64,000 nt of DNA. Origin: Dioscorea cayenensis subsp. rotundata. Its lineage: Eukaryota; Streptophyta; Magnoliopsida; Dioscoreales; Dioscoreaceae. Within the stretch, counting starts at the first letter, position 1; each line of letters opens with the position of its first letter. Position numbers and translations under genes: made by a program. The stretch covers positions 29,141,610 through 29,205,609 of the forward strand of contig NC_052479.1 in NCBI RefSeq assembly GCF_009730915.1. The letters run 5' to 3'. The notes below the pieces were generated by a model, which saw only the letters and a program-made list of their open reading frames with translations, was not told the DNA's origin and made no database searches. Below are positions 47,527-58,908 of this stretch, piece by piece.

Positions 47527-50500
47527 GTTGCTTGTCTATTGGTTGAAAAGATTATTTTGTAGTTGTTACCGATTCAAGCTTTTCGTATCTGTTTATTTGG
47601 TTAGTCATGTACAGCAACTAATTGATTCCCTGAGTACTAAGATGCTTCTTCTCATTAGGACTGTGTTTTTTTATTTTATGACATTTTTGAAATATACTTG
47701 ATTTGGAGGCTGCTCATCTGTTATGTGGTTTTGACAAGATAGTATTTATTATGATATATTTCAGGAGTACTTGAGAAAGGATGGTATATCTCTAAAAGGT
47801 GACTAAGTTTAGTTGATTCGGAGTCCACTGCTCTTTTATGTGTTTTTGACAACATAGCTCTTATTGCCATCTGCTTTGGAAGCATTTGATTATACATGGG
47901 ATAGGTCTAAAATGTGTGTGATGCTTGATGTTTATAGTTCAGAGATAATTTTTGGTGTTGTTTACTTTTTGTCTGTGATGTTACTCTTGGGCTGATTTTT
48001 AGTATTGTTGTAGAAGCGAAGCAAGGATGTTCTGTGTGCATCTGGAGAAGAGATGGAATCTGCTAACAACCTCAGAGGCAATGCTGTCTCAGGATCTAGT
48101 GATGGAACTACTGCACTATACCAGTTTTCTGCTGCAAAATCCGGCTGTTTTAACTATTCGGATGATTCTGACGTTTCCATTGTAACTTTCAACATTGTAT
48201 GTCTTTTTCTTTCTTTTAATGTTCTGTTGGTCTGTTTCAGCTTGTGTTTGAAGAGAAGTCATTGATCCCTTTATTCGGGTTTATTTTGCAGGCAGTCATT
48301 CTCTACCACCTGCATGAATTTAACCGTGCATTGCCAATGCTTGAGTCCTTGTTTCAACATATAGAAGCTTTAGATGAGGTATTATAGATGTAGACGCATA
48401 ATAAAAACAAAATAGGATTTTAAGCATTTGCCAATTACTAAATTTATAAATGCACACTAATTTATAATGCAGGTGATCGCTCTTCGTATATGTCTTCTCT
48501 TGCTGGATACCGCGTTTGCTTTAAAAGATGCGGCACGAGCTTCAGTATGTGAACTATTATTTCGTCATTGCTTTACATGTGATTGTTATTTCATCTTGTG
48601 CATATGAAAATTTTGTCTGGTTGGCATATACCTTAAGCTTAGTCAATTATTCTGTATCATTTCTGAGTTTATTCTTCCATTTTACAAATTTAGTGCACTA
48701 TTGTCACCGTGGTAAGGCTTCCTTTGTTGGGCTTCTTCAATGTCCTATATGTTGATTATGAATTTAATACTATATAACTAGTCTTGGTATTTGATAGCCA
48801 TCTAAACACAGACTTTGTACCTTCAGCTTGACCCTTACATGCTCTCTTCTTATATGGAAGAGTACGATTTTCTGCTTCACCCTTTTTTTATCCTATAATT
48901 ATCTTGAAGAGAATCTGGTGTGTGTGTGTGTTATGGTTGATGCATATTATCATGTTATCACTGAAGTTTCTTTCCCAGAAGTGATGTTATCATCAGCATC
49001 TGATTCAACCTAAAGTGTCAACATTCATACGAACCTCTCCTTTCTAAGCTAGCAAATGATATGTTCTGTAGCAATTGATTAGGGCTTCCTAAAATTTGTT
49101 TTGGTTCAGCATGAACTCCTTGTCATTGTGAGATTTCAATTTTATTTGATAGGATAAACATACCCCTTGTCTTCTTACTTCTATATAATTATGGTGATAG
49201 ATGAAAGAGTTATTTTCACTTTTATTTAAACTTTTACCTACCAGTGAGAGTCGTAGCTTTTATTAACGAATGCATGATCTTGCTGTTTCTATGATTGAAG
49301 GTGTTCTTAATCTGTCATTCTGCATTTTGAACTTGCACAAGATGGAATGTTGGTTTACAAAAAATATCCCAACTCTGTTTGGTTGTCCTAGGAGAAACAT
49401 AATCTACTCTTCTTTAACTCTTTTGAGTTTTGATTTTTTTCATGGTTCTACTTTCTCTGCTTCCGTTTCATATGTTATTCCTTTTCATTGACATCTTATC
49501 ATAGCAGCATCTCATGTTTGCTTTCCAGGATGTGATCCAGTATTTGGAAAAGTTTCTTGGTGTTAGCTACAAAATGAACCAAGTTGATAATGGAACTATT
49601 GCTCAGAATCCATCTTCAATTCAAGCAGCTTCTGTAAATATTAACGTGGCTGTTCAAGATCCTATTTCTGATTTAAGTATAAGTGCAAATATGCCAGATG
49701 ACCCTTTATCAAGAACTTTATCAGACGAGTATGAAACCTTGATTTCAACCATGGATAGTGGTGCTCTTAAATTTGGTAGGTCTACCTTGAATCACGTCTC
49801 AAAACCACCAGTTGGTCGGGCTGCTCCTTGTGTCGATCTAAAGTTAAATATGCAACTGTACAAGGTTCGATTTCTGTTGCTCACAAGGAATTTAAAGGTG
49901 GCAAAACGTGAAGTCAAACTTGCTATGAACATTGTGCGTGATAGAGATTCATCTAGTGCACTCATGTTGAAGTCCCAATTAGAATATGCTCGAGGAAACC
50001 ATCGCAAGGCTATAAAACTCTTGATGACATCCATTAACCGGGCAGATCCAGTAATGTTAAGTATGTTCAATAGCAACCTGGGATGCATATACCACCAACT
50101 GGGGGAACATCACTTGTCAATCATGTACCTTTCCAAGGCATTAAAAAGCTGCTCAACAATTCTAAAAGAGAAACCTCTGAAGCTTTCAACATTTTCACAT
50201 GATAAATCCCTCCTCATATTTTATAACTATGGGCTGCAATATTTGGCTTGTGGAAAGCCTTTGACTGCAGCTCGCTGTTTGTATAGAACCATTCCAATTT
50301 TTCACAATCGGCCGCTTTTATGGCTCCGCCTTGCTGAATGCTGCTTATTGGCACAAGAAAAGGGGCTTCTGAGGCAAGCTATTACTTCCAGCAGTGAAGA
50401 AATAAAACTTTCAGTAGTTGGTTCTGGTAAATGGCGGCATGTGGTTGTTGTGGATATGAACTCAAGAAACAGGCATTTGGATATCAGAGGAGAGGATGGT

Positions 50501-51416
50501 AGATTTGGTCCTGATGATCAATGTAGGCTTTCTCTTCCGTTTGCTCGCCAGTGTCTGCTCAACGCCCTGCATTTGTTGGACAAATTGGAAGAGCGGACAT
50601 CAAGACCTGCCACAACATTCTCCGTTAATGAAGTTGACAAACCAAACCAGGGAGCTTCTGGCAGCATTTCAAATTCAAGCCACAAGAACTGGTCAGATGG
50701 AGATTCAAAATCATTTTCTGTGACTTCAGCCTCTTTACCAACTGGTACCAATAACGAATTCAAAGAAACTAAGGGAAGTATGAACTCTAATAATATCTTT
50801 CAGGGTTCTGTTTCTTCTTTTGAGGACATGTGTAGAAAAGAGAACCATATGATGAAGCAGGCTGTTCTAGGAGATCTTGCATATGTGGAGCTTTGTTTGG
50901 AAAATCCTTTGAAAGCACTTTCTCATGCCCAAACTCTTCAGGAGATGCCAGACTGTTCAAAGATGTATTCTTATCTTGCCTGTGTATATGCTGCTGAGGC
51001 TCTCTGTCTCCTGAACCGACCTAAAGAAGCTGCAGAACAATTATCAGTATACCTATTGGATGGGACTAGTGTCGTTTTTGCCTTACAGTGATGAGGACAG
51101 AGAGAGATGGACAGTCGAAGTAGGCGGGGATAGTGACGAACTGAATAATACAGTAAATGCCAAAAGAACTGCAGGAGTTTTCCTAAAGCCTGAAGACGCC
51201 CGCGGGTCACTCTATTTGAACCTGGCTGCCATCTGTGCCATAGAGGGAAATCTTGAGCAAGCCGACCGATTTGTGGCACAAGCCCAATGTAGCATGCCAA
51301 ATAATCCGAAAGCCGTTCTTGCTGCAGTTTATTTGGATCTTTTACGCAATAGGACACAAGATGCCCTCTCTAAGTTGAAAAAGAGCAGCCGAGTTAGATT
51401 CCAGTCTAGTGCTTGA
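46291..51416 (+). CDS. CCR4-NOT complex subunit 10 (CNOT10-like TPR protein), six exons, one frameshift
   Basis: Part of the cytoplasmic mRNA deadenylase complex by family. Exons: 46291-46464, 47385-47465, 48014-48196, 48292-48378, 48473-48544 and 49529-51416, all GT-AG. The start is MDARDSSPSGDSPVEDDQAL. TPR-like helices follow from exon 1 (LFQSRRYSECVDLLKQLSRL), VAHNIVVAEYYRDGCFDP, YHLHEFNRALPMLESLFQHI, and in exon 6 LKLNMQLYKVRFLLLTRNLK, MFNSNLGCIYHQLGEHHLSI and WLRLAECCLLAQEKG. The C-terminus is LYLNLAAICAIEGNLEQADR...NPKAVLAAVYLDLLRN. In exon 6 the frame ends TSVVFALQ-stop at 51091, while LPYSDEDRERW resumes one frame over; an extra T in the T run at 51075-51079 explains this. With that base ignored the protein is about 827 residues. 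Because the downstream 110 codons remain well conserved, a sequencing error or very recent mutation is likely. Its duplicate is the fragment at 24225-27475. Confidence 0.88.
47497..47522. repeat. (AT)n microsatellite in CNOT10 intron 2
   Basis: Uninterrupted AT run. Confidence 0.9.
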
Positions 51417-52586
51417 ACATTGAACTCCTCATGATGCGGTTTCCAGTCCCAGATTGATTTGTGGACTCTGGACCAGCCTGATACCAGAAACTTACTATAA
51501 GGAGAATTTTACAGTTATCTGTACCATAGAGAAGATTGTCGGTAGAATAAGTAACTTCTTATCAATAGTGCTCGGTGGTATGGCAGATTCTTTAGATCTG
51601 TTGGTGCCAACCTTTTTGAGCTTACAATCTAGGGCAGCTTCAAGATAGAGAGGGGAGCGTTTTTGATGTTTGGACAATTCATTCATTTAGTAAAGTTAAT
51701 GAAAAGCTCTTTTTTATTCGCGCTAACTCGGTTTCTAATCTTTTGCAAGCTTGGTACCTGAATTGCATGAACGGTGAAGAGATTGCAATTTAACCAAATG
51801 ATGAACTAATTTACCCTGTATTTTTCGATCATGTTCCTTTGCTTTCTCTTCAAAGGCTGCAAACTGAGCATGTTGAAAGGGCTGAAGAAGTGAACTGGAT
51901 TGGCTAATGGAGGTAAGATTCCTCCAATCTTCTCTATTTTGTCTGGAAACTTTAGGTTTCAGTTAGCTTAAGGACATTTCTGAAAGCTCTTCTTTGATCC
52001 ACTAGGACTTTTTTTCATTTCTATAGTTGAAATTGCCAAATATTTAAACTTCTTTTTAGCTTTTAGTTGAACCAATTCTGAGAGCATTTTCTTTTAAGAG
52101 ATTTGAACAAGTGCTAATTAAGACTACAACATGCATAATTCCTAGTTGTCAATAGGGTTTAATAAGTACTTGAATTTTTAATCCTTATCATATTGTCACA
52201 GGACTTCACAGTGATTGCTACTTTACTGTAAATTAGGCTCTTGTTGATTGCAACTAGTGATGAGATGTTCTTGTAGATGATGTGTTTTGTTTTTGCAGTT
52301 AAATGTTTACTTGCTGCATTGTCAAACATCATCTATTGTTCAATTGTGTTTTTGCATTGTTATTGTTTTCATTTGAGGCCTGGTGAATTTATTTAGGTTG
52401 GTTGTTGGGGAATGTACCCTTGCAAAAGTTATAATTGCACTTAGAGCTCTCTCACATGGAGAATTTTGTTTGCTTAATTATATTATGTAGGCTCCTTGGA
52501 AATAATTTGTTTTATATGGAAATTTTTTTTGTTTAAAAAAATGGATCAAATTTTGATTTAAATTAGTACTAGTTAAAAAACGTGTT
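51417..52586. other. CNOT10 3' region and intergenic
   Basis: Probably includes the CNOT10 3' untranslated region; short ORFs here show no known motif. No gene was recognised. Confidence 0.35.
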
Positions 52587-52790
52587 AGTCTAACAGTAAT
52601 TACCCGTGTCTGTGATTGAGAAGTATCGAGCTCAAGTCTTTTAGAGTATAATTCATTTTTTTTATCCCCTGTAAGAGAGTTGCGTGAGGAATTCCTCTCG
52701 TTCTTTCCTTCCGGGTTGTATGACGGAGTTATCTTAAGAAGGTCAGTTAAGTCACTGTAATTTATGTATTTTTGTACCTGTATGTAGTTG
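52587..52790 (+). repeat. Dispersed repeat, possible tRNA-derived SINE, copy 1
   Basis: TTACCCGTGTCTGTGATTGA, then GAGCTCAAGTC, then CCTCTCGTTCTTTCC, recur in the same order at 54313-54480. GAGCTCAAGTC resembles a pol III B box (GWTCRANNC). The A box is unclear, so SINE status is tentative. Confidence 0.4.
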
Positions 52791-53881
52791 ATAATATATA
52801 TTTAATATTATATGCAGAAGTATGGAAATAAATCATGTGAAGATGTTGGCATTATTAGCTCATCAAAGTAAGGAAACAAAATTTATGGTGGGTGGGGATC
52901 TATTTTTCTTTTTCTTTTTTCCCCTAGATTTAAAACTAGGGCTCTATTCATGACTTTTTTCTGAAAGAAATCTAAAAACCTACTGGTAACTAGCATGATA
53001 ATTTGTATGTTAGAGTTTTATTTAAAGGGTATTTTTTGAGATACAAGATCACAAGTTTTTTTTTTTATATTTTAAAAAAGAATGAGCTGTTGAGCTTCTA
53101 TTATTTTATGTTAATTTAATTTTTTTGTAAAAAAAATATTCTTAAATAAATTTTAGTGAATATATCATGAATCGCCAAGTTCCCACATTTTACATGATCT
53201 TTAGTAAAAAATTTTCTTGAATTCTTGTCAAGAAAAAATTAAGAAAAAATTTATGTTAGAAAAAGCATTTTCTCAGGATTTTTTTTACTTATCTCTTTAT
53301 AAAATTTGTGAATCAATAAATATTGTTTTTTTAAAATTTATTTTTATATTTTTAATAAATTATATTTAACTAAACATTTTTTTCAAAATATATTTCAAAA
53401 ATAATTTTAAAAATTAATATAATTTTTTTATAAAATTTAAATTATTAATTAATTTCAATTGATTTTTAATAAATTAGATAAAATGAACAAATAAAAAAAT
53501 TGGAGGAAGTAAATATATTACTATTTAATCCATAATCTCAATTTTAGAAAGACCATTATTTATTTTTAAAAGAGTAACACTTATCCACTTTTAATTATTA
53601 TTATTATTATTATTTTTACAACACAGATAAGCCACACATAAACTATTATTATTAACCTCAACGCATGGGAGTGAGCACCTCTTTATCCATTTTTATATAG
53701 CAAACAAAAAAAAATTGGTTAAACTTGTGATCTAAAAAAAGTGATGAATATTTATTAAATCTATTGCAATGGGATAAAACGTATCCTTTTTAATATAGAA
53801 AACAAAATATTGACAAAAACATGTAAGCATGGTCATGGCAAGACAGGGACAAGCATGGATACCAACAAAAAAAATAAATTA

Positions 53882-53915
<34 letters not shown>

Positions 53916-54312
53916 GAGGCCTCCGGTTCCCACACAAATACTAATAATCTATTTAACCTACTAGTACTGAGTCTTTAGGTACAATATTTATTTCAGTAAT
54001 GACTCAAGTTAAATCACGAAAAATATACAAAATAAGGACATTAATATGTGTTGAATTTATAGTTAAAATATTTATTGAAACTTTATATATTAAGTGTGAC
54101 AAATAATCAATTAATGTATCGGTATTGAGTCTTTTGTATACATTATTTGTTTCAGAAACCAACTTTAGGTGGAATCACAAAATTTATATAAAATGAAAGA
54201 CATAAATATTTATTAAATTTATAGTTATATTTCATATTTATACATTTATTATCACATAATTTTATAAAAAAACATTTAAAAAAAACAAAAGAGAGAATTC
54301 ATAAATAAAGAA
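52791..54312. other. AT-rich intergenic DNA
   Basis: No gene. It holds a (TAA)n run at 53881-53914. A diverged pair of TACTGAGTCTTTAGGTACAA- and TATTGAGTCTTTTGTATACA-like blocks (53963 and 54121) hints at an old local duplication of about 160 bp. Confidence 0.35.
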
Positions 54313-54480
54313 TCATGGGCTGATCCAACTATAATTATCCGTGTCTGTGATTAAAAATTCTCGAGTTCAAGTCTCTTATATTACAATTCACTTTTTAAAT
54401 CTTGTGTGAATCGAATAATTTTGTTTGAGAAATACCTCTCGTTCTTCCTGAAATTAATGTATCTCTGCACCCGTTTATTC
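54313..54480 (+). repeat. Dispersed repeat, possible tRNA-derived SINE, copy 2
   Basis: TTATCCGTGTCTGTGATTAA, GAGTTCAAGTCTC and CCTCTCGTTCTTCC match copy 1 at 52587-52790. GTTCAAGTC fits a B box; no poly-A end or target duplication was verified. Confidence 0.4.
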
Positions 54481-54704
54481 TTTGCTTTATCATTTGTAGA
54501 TTTTATAAAAATAATAAAAAAAATAAATAAATAAAAATCAGAAATAAAGAAAAGAGTTCACGGATGTAGAAAGTGCTAAAAGCTAAGTGTGACAGCAAGA
54601 CAAGCACAAACAAAAGAAGTTCACGGACTAGTCTTTTACTTTGGCCCCCTCCTCCTTATCTTCTCTGTCTCGTCCCTACACGAATCCCTAAATATGGAAT
54701 TTTT

Positions 54705-54749
<45 letters not shown>

Positions 54750-55442
54750 AATAAATAAAACCCTAAAGTTTAGGTCCTTAACATAACCATGTGGACACTA
54801 GAGGGTATCCTCCATGCCACATGTTTTACCCATTGTTTTTAGGGAATACAACCTCCCTAGGACAGTAGGACACTCTCAAAACCACTTCATGTCTCTGCCT
54901 TGTTTTTCCCCCCACTTGCATGAATTTTCACTTTTTTATAATAATATTTATTATTTATATTATTAAAAGGTTCATAATTGAATTGTATGTGTAAGCGTAT
55001 CTCTTGTTGTACTTGGCAATATACAATGTTAACTCTGTTTAATAATCATCAAATATCTTTAGTTTCTAAAAAAAACTAAGAACATACATAAAAAACTTAT
55101 TCTAATTAATTATATATATATATATATATTTTATAAAAAATTAATATTTTTCTTTTACATGAAAAGTATTATGTAAAAATTCAGAAGAATTTGATAAAAA
55201 AAGATTTGATGTTACGTAATAATTTGATGAGATGCTTCCATATTTATTGTTGATGATAAATACAAAAATTACTATTTTTTTTATCAATCTATTTGTTGAG
55301 GTGAAGTATTAGAAATCTTATAAAATATTAAAAAATGATAAATGTTTCCCAGAGGGTTTTATATACATATTAATTTAAATTTAAAAAATTTTGTGCGTAA
55401 GTAACTCAAACTGATCCACTATTTATGCCTATCCATTGCTTT

Positions 55443-55483
<41 letters not shown>

Positions 55484-56037
55484 CCCTTATGTTTTGAGAA
55501 TCTGATTTAGAATGATCACAAATTGGACAAATAGTTTTGGCAACTTTATGAAAGAGAAAAAGTAATTGTTGATTGGTATAAGCACTTGAGATGCAATACT
55601 TTAATTGATTACACGTAGGTTTTTTGTGCATTGGACGTTAGTGTATAATAATAATGTGTTGCATGGCTTTATTTTAAAGTAGTTTTCATAGTCAATATAC
55701 TTATCATGTCATTCTTTTAAAATAAAAAAAAAACTTTAAACTTATGGATAATGGAAATGGAACAAAGAAGTAAATCATAATGGTTCATGAGATGCAAGGA
55801 CTTATGCAAAATAAGATAGATTAAATAAATGGTAGGAACAGGATCAAAACAAGTGAAATTATGGTGTGTGTCTATATATATATGTTCATTATTCACAAAA
55901 GTATGTAAAATATAATTACTCATAATTCTTTCCATTATTCATAAAAATAGATACAATTACAATAAGCTTATGATAATCATGTTTTACTATATTTGGAAAA
56001 ACTTTCTGATTAATATATATATATATATAAATATTCT
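54481..56037. other. AT-rich intergenic DNA with microsatellites
   Basis: No gene. Runs of (TAA)n at 54706-54741 and 55445-55482, and (TA)n near 55110 and 56010. Tyr/Ile repeat ORFs here are artefacts. Confidence 0.4.
54706..54741. repeat. (TAA)n microsatellite
   Basis: TAA trinucleotide run grading into AAAT repeats to about 54760. Confidence 0.95.
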
Positions 56038-56275
56038 TTATGAACGTCCATAGATAAAAAATCTATGTACCTCTAATTTTTGTCTGTTAGATCGTGATCC
56101 AACGGTCGACACTGATGAATAGTAATATTGTGTGATGAACTATTCCAAATAATAATTACTGTATTTGATACTATATTAATTATGGTTTATTAATATTGGC
56201 CGTTGGATTGAGATTCAACGACTAATAGTGGACACCCATAAATTTTTTATCTATGACATCTATAGATGAATGATC
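56038..56275. mobile_element. Hairpin MITE between TA repeats
   Basis: Left: TGAACGTCCATAGATAAAAA...CTATG...GATCGTGATCCAACGGTCG. Right, inverse: GGCCGTTGGATTGAGATTC...CATAAATTTTTTATCTATG...ATAGATGAATGA. Both sides abut TA-rich sequence, suggesting insertion into a TA tract, but the target duplication is hidden by the repeats. A decayed relative lies at 5740-5880. Confidence 0.65.
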
Positions 56276-56310
<35 letters not shown>

Positions 56311-56469
56311 ATATATCTTCATCCAATTATTTGTTCTCAAGTGGCCTTCTCAAAAGATTACCTCCTAATCATAAATTACTTGGAAATATTAACCTAATTT
56401 TAAACTTTCTCCATTCCACCATGTATCATTTGATAACTAATTTTTTGCTTGTTTTGTTGGTATTTATTA

Positions 56470-56507
<38 letters not shown>

Positions 56508-57960
56508 TTGAAAACAAGAACCTTGAATTTTTATATGAAAAATTAAAATTGAAGACATGAGTACAACTCATTAAGTGTTTTGTACCATTTTAATATCAAT
56601 CCACCACTTTCACTGTCCTCCAACCACATGGTTTGGTTCTTGAATTAAAAATATAGCTATTATAACTAAATAATTATTTATTTATTTATTATAATAATTA
56701 TTTTGAAATACTCAATTTTATCTCTATATTTTGCAAATTTCTGTTCATAACAATTAAATACGTTGATCATAAAAATAAAAAAGGGGTAAAATTAATACAT
56801 TATGATATCACAAATATTTTAAAATTATATGAATAGAAGTAAATATCAAAATCAAAATACAACAACTAAAACTACTTTTGTTCTTTACATATAACCTTTT
56901 CACAATATAAAAAATCATCTCCATCCATACCACATATATTCAATATTTTGTATATATATATATCTATATATGGAAATTAATTTTGTGGTTGCAATTTACA
57001 TGATGTGATGGACAGAGATTGTGAAAACATAAAATATCAAGTTTGTGTTTTGAAAAAAAAGAGAGGAATAAAATTTGTGGTTCAAAGTTACCGAAGGAAA
57101 GGAAATGTTTAATTTAATATGAGAACAAAAGTTACAAAACTATTTATGTTTTTGAGAGAGAAAGAAAGAGATTGTAGATTTATAGCCGATTAAAACTATA
57201 TTGCATAAAATTATTATTTAAGAAATTTCATATTTTTAATATTATTATTGTTATTATTATAAGTTTCTTACATTTTGTATTCCATAAATGTATATAATCA
57301 AAAGTTCTTTTTTTGTTTATTCACAATATAAAGTGGAAACAAATAGATTCATATCTGAAAGAGGCTGACAATAAGTTCTTTCAAAATTGGCTATTTGTTC
57401 CTCTGTTAGAAAAAAATTGTCACTCATCGACGTGGTAGTCTATCTTTTAAAAAAACTTTAAGTACTTTTTTAGACTAATTGAGACTTTACGACTCTTTAA
57501 AAAACTGTGCATTGAACAATTAATGAATTTGTCATTGAAATATAATAATATATTAATAATAATATTTTTTTGTTATAGTATAGAGAATCCTATGAGCAGA
57601 TAAATTTCTCATATTATTTTTTTCATATCTAAAAATGCAAAACAGAAAAAAATAGTTACTTAAATGATTTAAATCTCTATTACTTAAATTAAATAATAAT
57701 GGTTGATATGACAATATTATTATTATTATTATTAAATTTCAAGTATTTTGTATCAAATAAATCTATTCATAACATCAAGAAATATTCCATTTTGGTTTAT
57801 TTGTAGTATAATGTGAAAGAGAGAAAACAAAACACAATATACACATATACTTTCTCAATTCAAGAAAAGAATAATAAATAAATAACTGAATAAATAAATA
57901 AAAAATAAAAAATAAAGACAGCTGCCAAACTTACAACCATTACATGTTCACGTGAACCCT
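56276..57960. other. AT-rich intergenic DNA left of the HyPRP gene
   Basis: (TA)n at 56279-56309 and (TTA)n at 56471-56508; otherwise no recognisable feature until the HyPRP promoter. Confidence 0.4.
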
Positions 57961-57973
57961 TCTCATCACTTCC

Positions 57974-57980
57974 TATAAAG
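57974..57980 (+). promoter_or_regulatory. Putative TATA box of the HyPRP gene
   Basis: TATAAAG in CCTATAAAGAACTCC, 79 bases before the ATG at 58053, a normal spacing for a plant gene with a short leader. Confidence 0.6.
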
Positions 57981-58011
57981 AACTCCCTCAAACCATCTCT
58001 AAACCCCAAAA

Positions 58012-58031
58012 AACCCTAACCCTAACCCTAA
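58012..58031 (+). promoter_or_regulatory. Telo-box-like (AAACCCTAACCC) in the HyPRP leader
   Basis: AAACCCTAACCCTAACCC just before the start codon. The AAACCCTAA telo-box is an established plant 5'-leader/promoter element. A second tract of the same repeat occurs inside the coding part at 58162-58181. Confidence 0.5.
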
Positions 58032-58052
58032 TTCATCTTCCCTTCCCTTCTC

Positions 58053-58711
58053 ATGTCTTCCACCAAACTCACCTCCTTCTTCCTCATCTTCCTTCTCTTC
58101 CTCTCCATCTCCCCTCCCATTCTCTCCTGTAACTCCTGCTCCAACCCTCCCCACCACAAACAACCCTAACCCTAACCCTAATCCTCACCCAAAACACCCT
58201 AAAACACCCCAAAAACCCTAAACCACCCATTATCCTCCCTCCCATTATTGGCAGACCACCCATCACCAACCCTCCAGTCATTGGCCGGCCACCCATATCC
58301 CTCCCACCAATCATTGGTCCTCCGGTGATCCCTCCGGTGTTCCCTCCGGTGACTGGCAACCCCCCACCTGTAGGCAACTGTCCTACACCACCAACTCCAA
58401 CTCCAACTCCTACCACTCCAACTCCTCCTCCTCCTCCTCCTCCTCCTCTCAACAGCTGCCCTGTTGACACACTTAAGCTTGGAGCTTGTGTTGATCTTCT
58501 TGGAGGGTTAGTGCATGTGGTTATAGGTGACCCAGTGGTGAACAAGTGTTGTCCATTGTTACAAGGACTTGTGGAACTTGAGGCAGCTGTGTGTCTTTGC
58601 ACTACTATTAGACTTAAGTTACTTAATATCAACATTTACTTGCCTCTTGCTCTTCAGCTCTTGCTCACTTGTGGGAAGACTCCTCCTCCTGGGTTTACGT
58701 GCACTGTTTAG
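58053..58711 (+). pseudogene. Hybrid proline-rich 8-cysteine protein (HyPRP), frame-broken in the Pro-rich part
   Basis: ATG 58053 opens a signal peptide (MSSTKLTSFFLIFLLFLSIS) followed by PPILSCNSCSNPPHHKQP and a stop at 58167. Proline-rich sequence continues one frame over (NPNPNPHPKHPKTPQKP) and then in a third frame (KPPIILPPIIGRPPITNPPV, PPVFPPVTGNPPPVG, TPTPTPTTPTPPPPPPPP). The C-terminal 8CM domain (about 58450-58711) is complete: NSCPVD, LGACVDLL, KCC, CLC, TCGK and FTC supply eight cysteines in the C-C-CC-CXC-C-C order. The family is secreted to the cell wall. Two one-base shifts near 58162 and 58220 would have to be undone for a continuous protein, so this is either a decayed gene or assembly error in C/A-rich repeats. 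TATA box, signal peptide and 8CM are otherwise healthy. A GTAAGT at 58796 and TTGCAG ending 59437 may bound a 3'-UTR intron. Confidence 0.78.
58162..58181 (+). repeat. Interstitial telomere-type repeat (CCCTAA)n inside HyPRP
   Basis: CCCTAACCCTAACCCTAATCC in the proline-rich region, at the point where the reading frame is lost. Confidence 0.85.
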
Positions 58712-58873
58712 TGTGATTTCATGCATGCATGCATGCATGCCTGCCATGCATGTGTCTTTGTTTTCACAGTTTCACGTTTGTCTTTACAGTGTCTTGTAAG
58801 TTCTCTCTCTCTCTTTCTCTTCTTGTTCTTCTTTTTGTTGTTTTTATATTTTATAAATAACCAACTTCTTCGA

Positions 58874-58908
<35 letters not shown>

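Noticed and set aside
50971..51357. 128-codon minus-strand ORF
   Set aside because: Antisense shadow of CNOT10 exon 6.
54313..54400. A tRNA gene
   Set aside because: Only a B-box-like word is present; no cloverleaf, acceptor stem or convincing A box could be formed by eye.
58084..58635. 183-codon minus-strand Gly-rich ORF
   Set aside because: Antisense of the proline-rich codons of the HyPRP gene; the 8-cysteine domain on the plus strand is the real signal.
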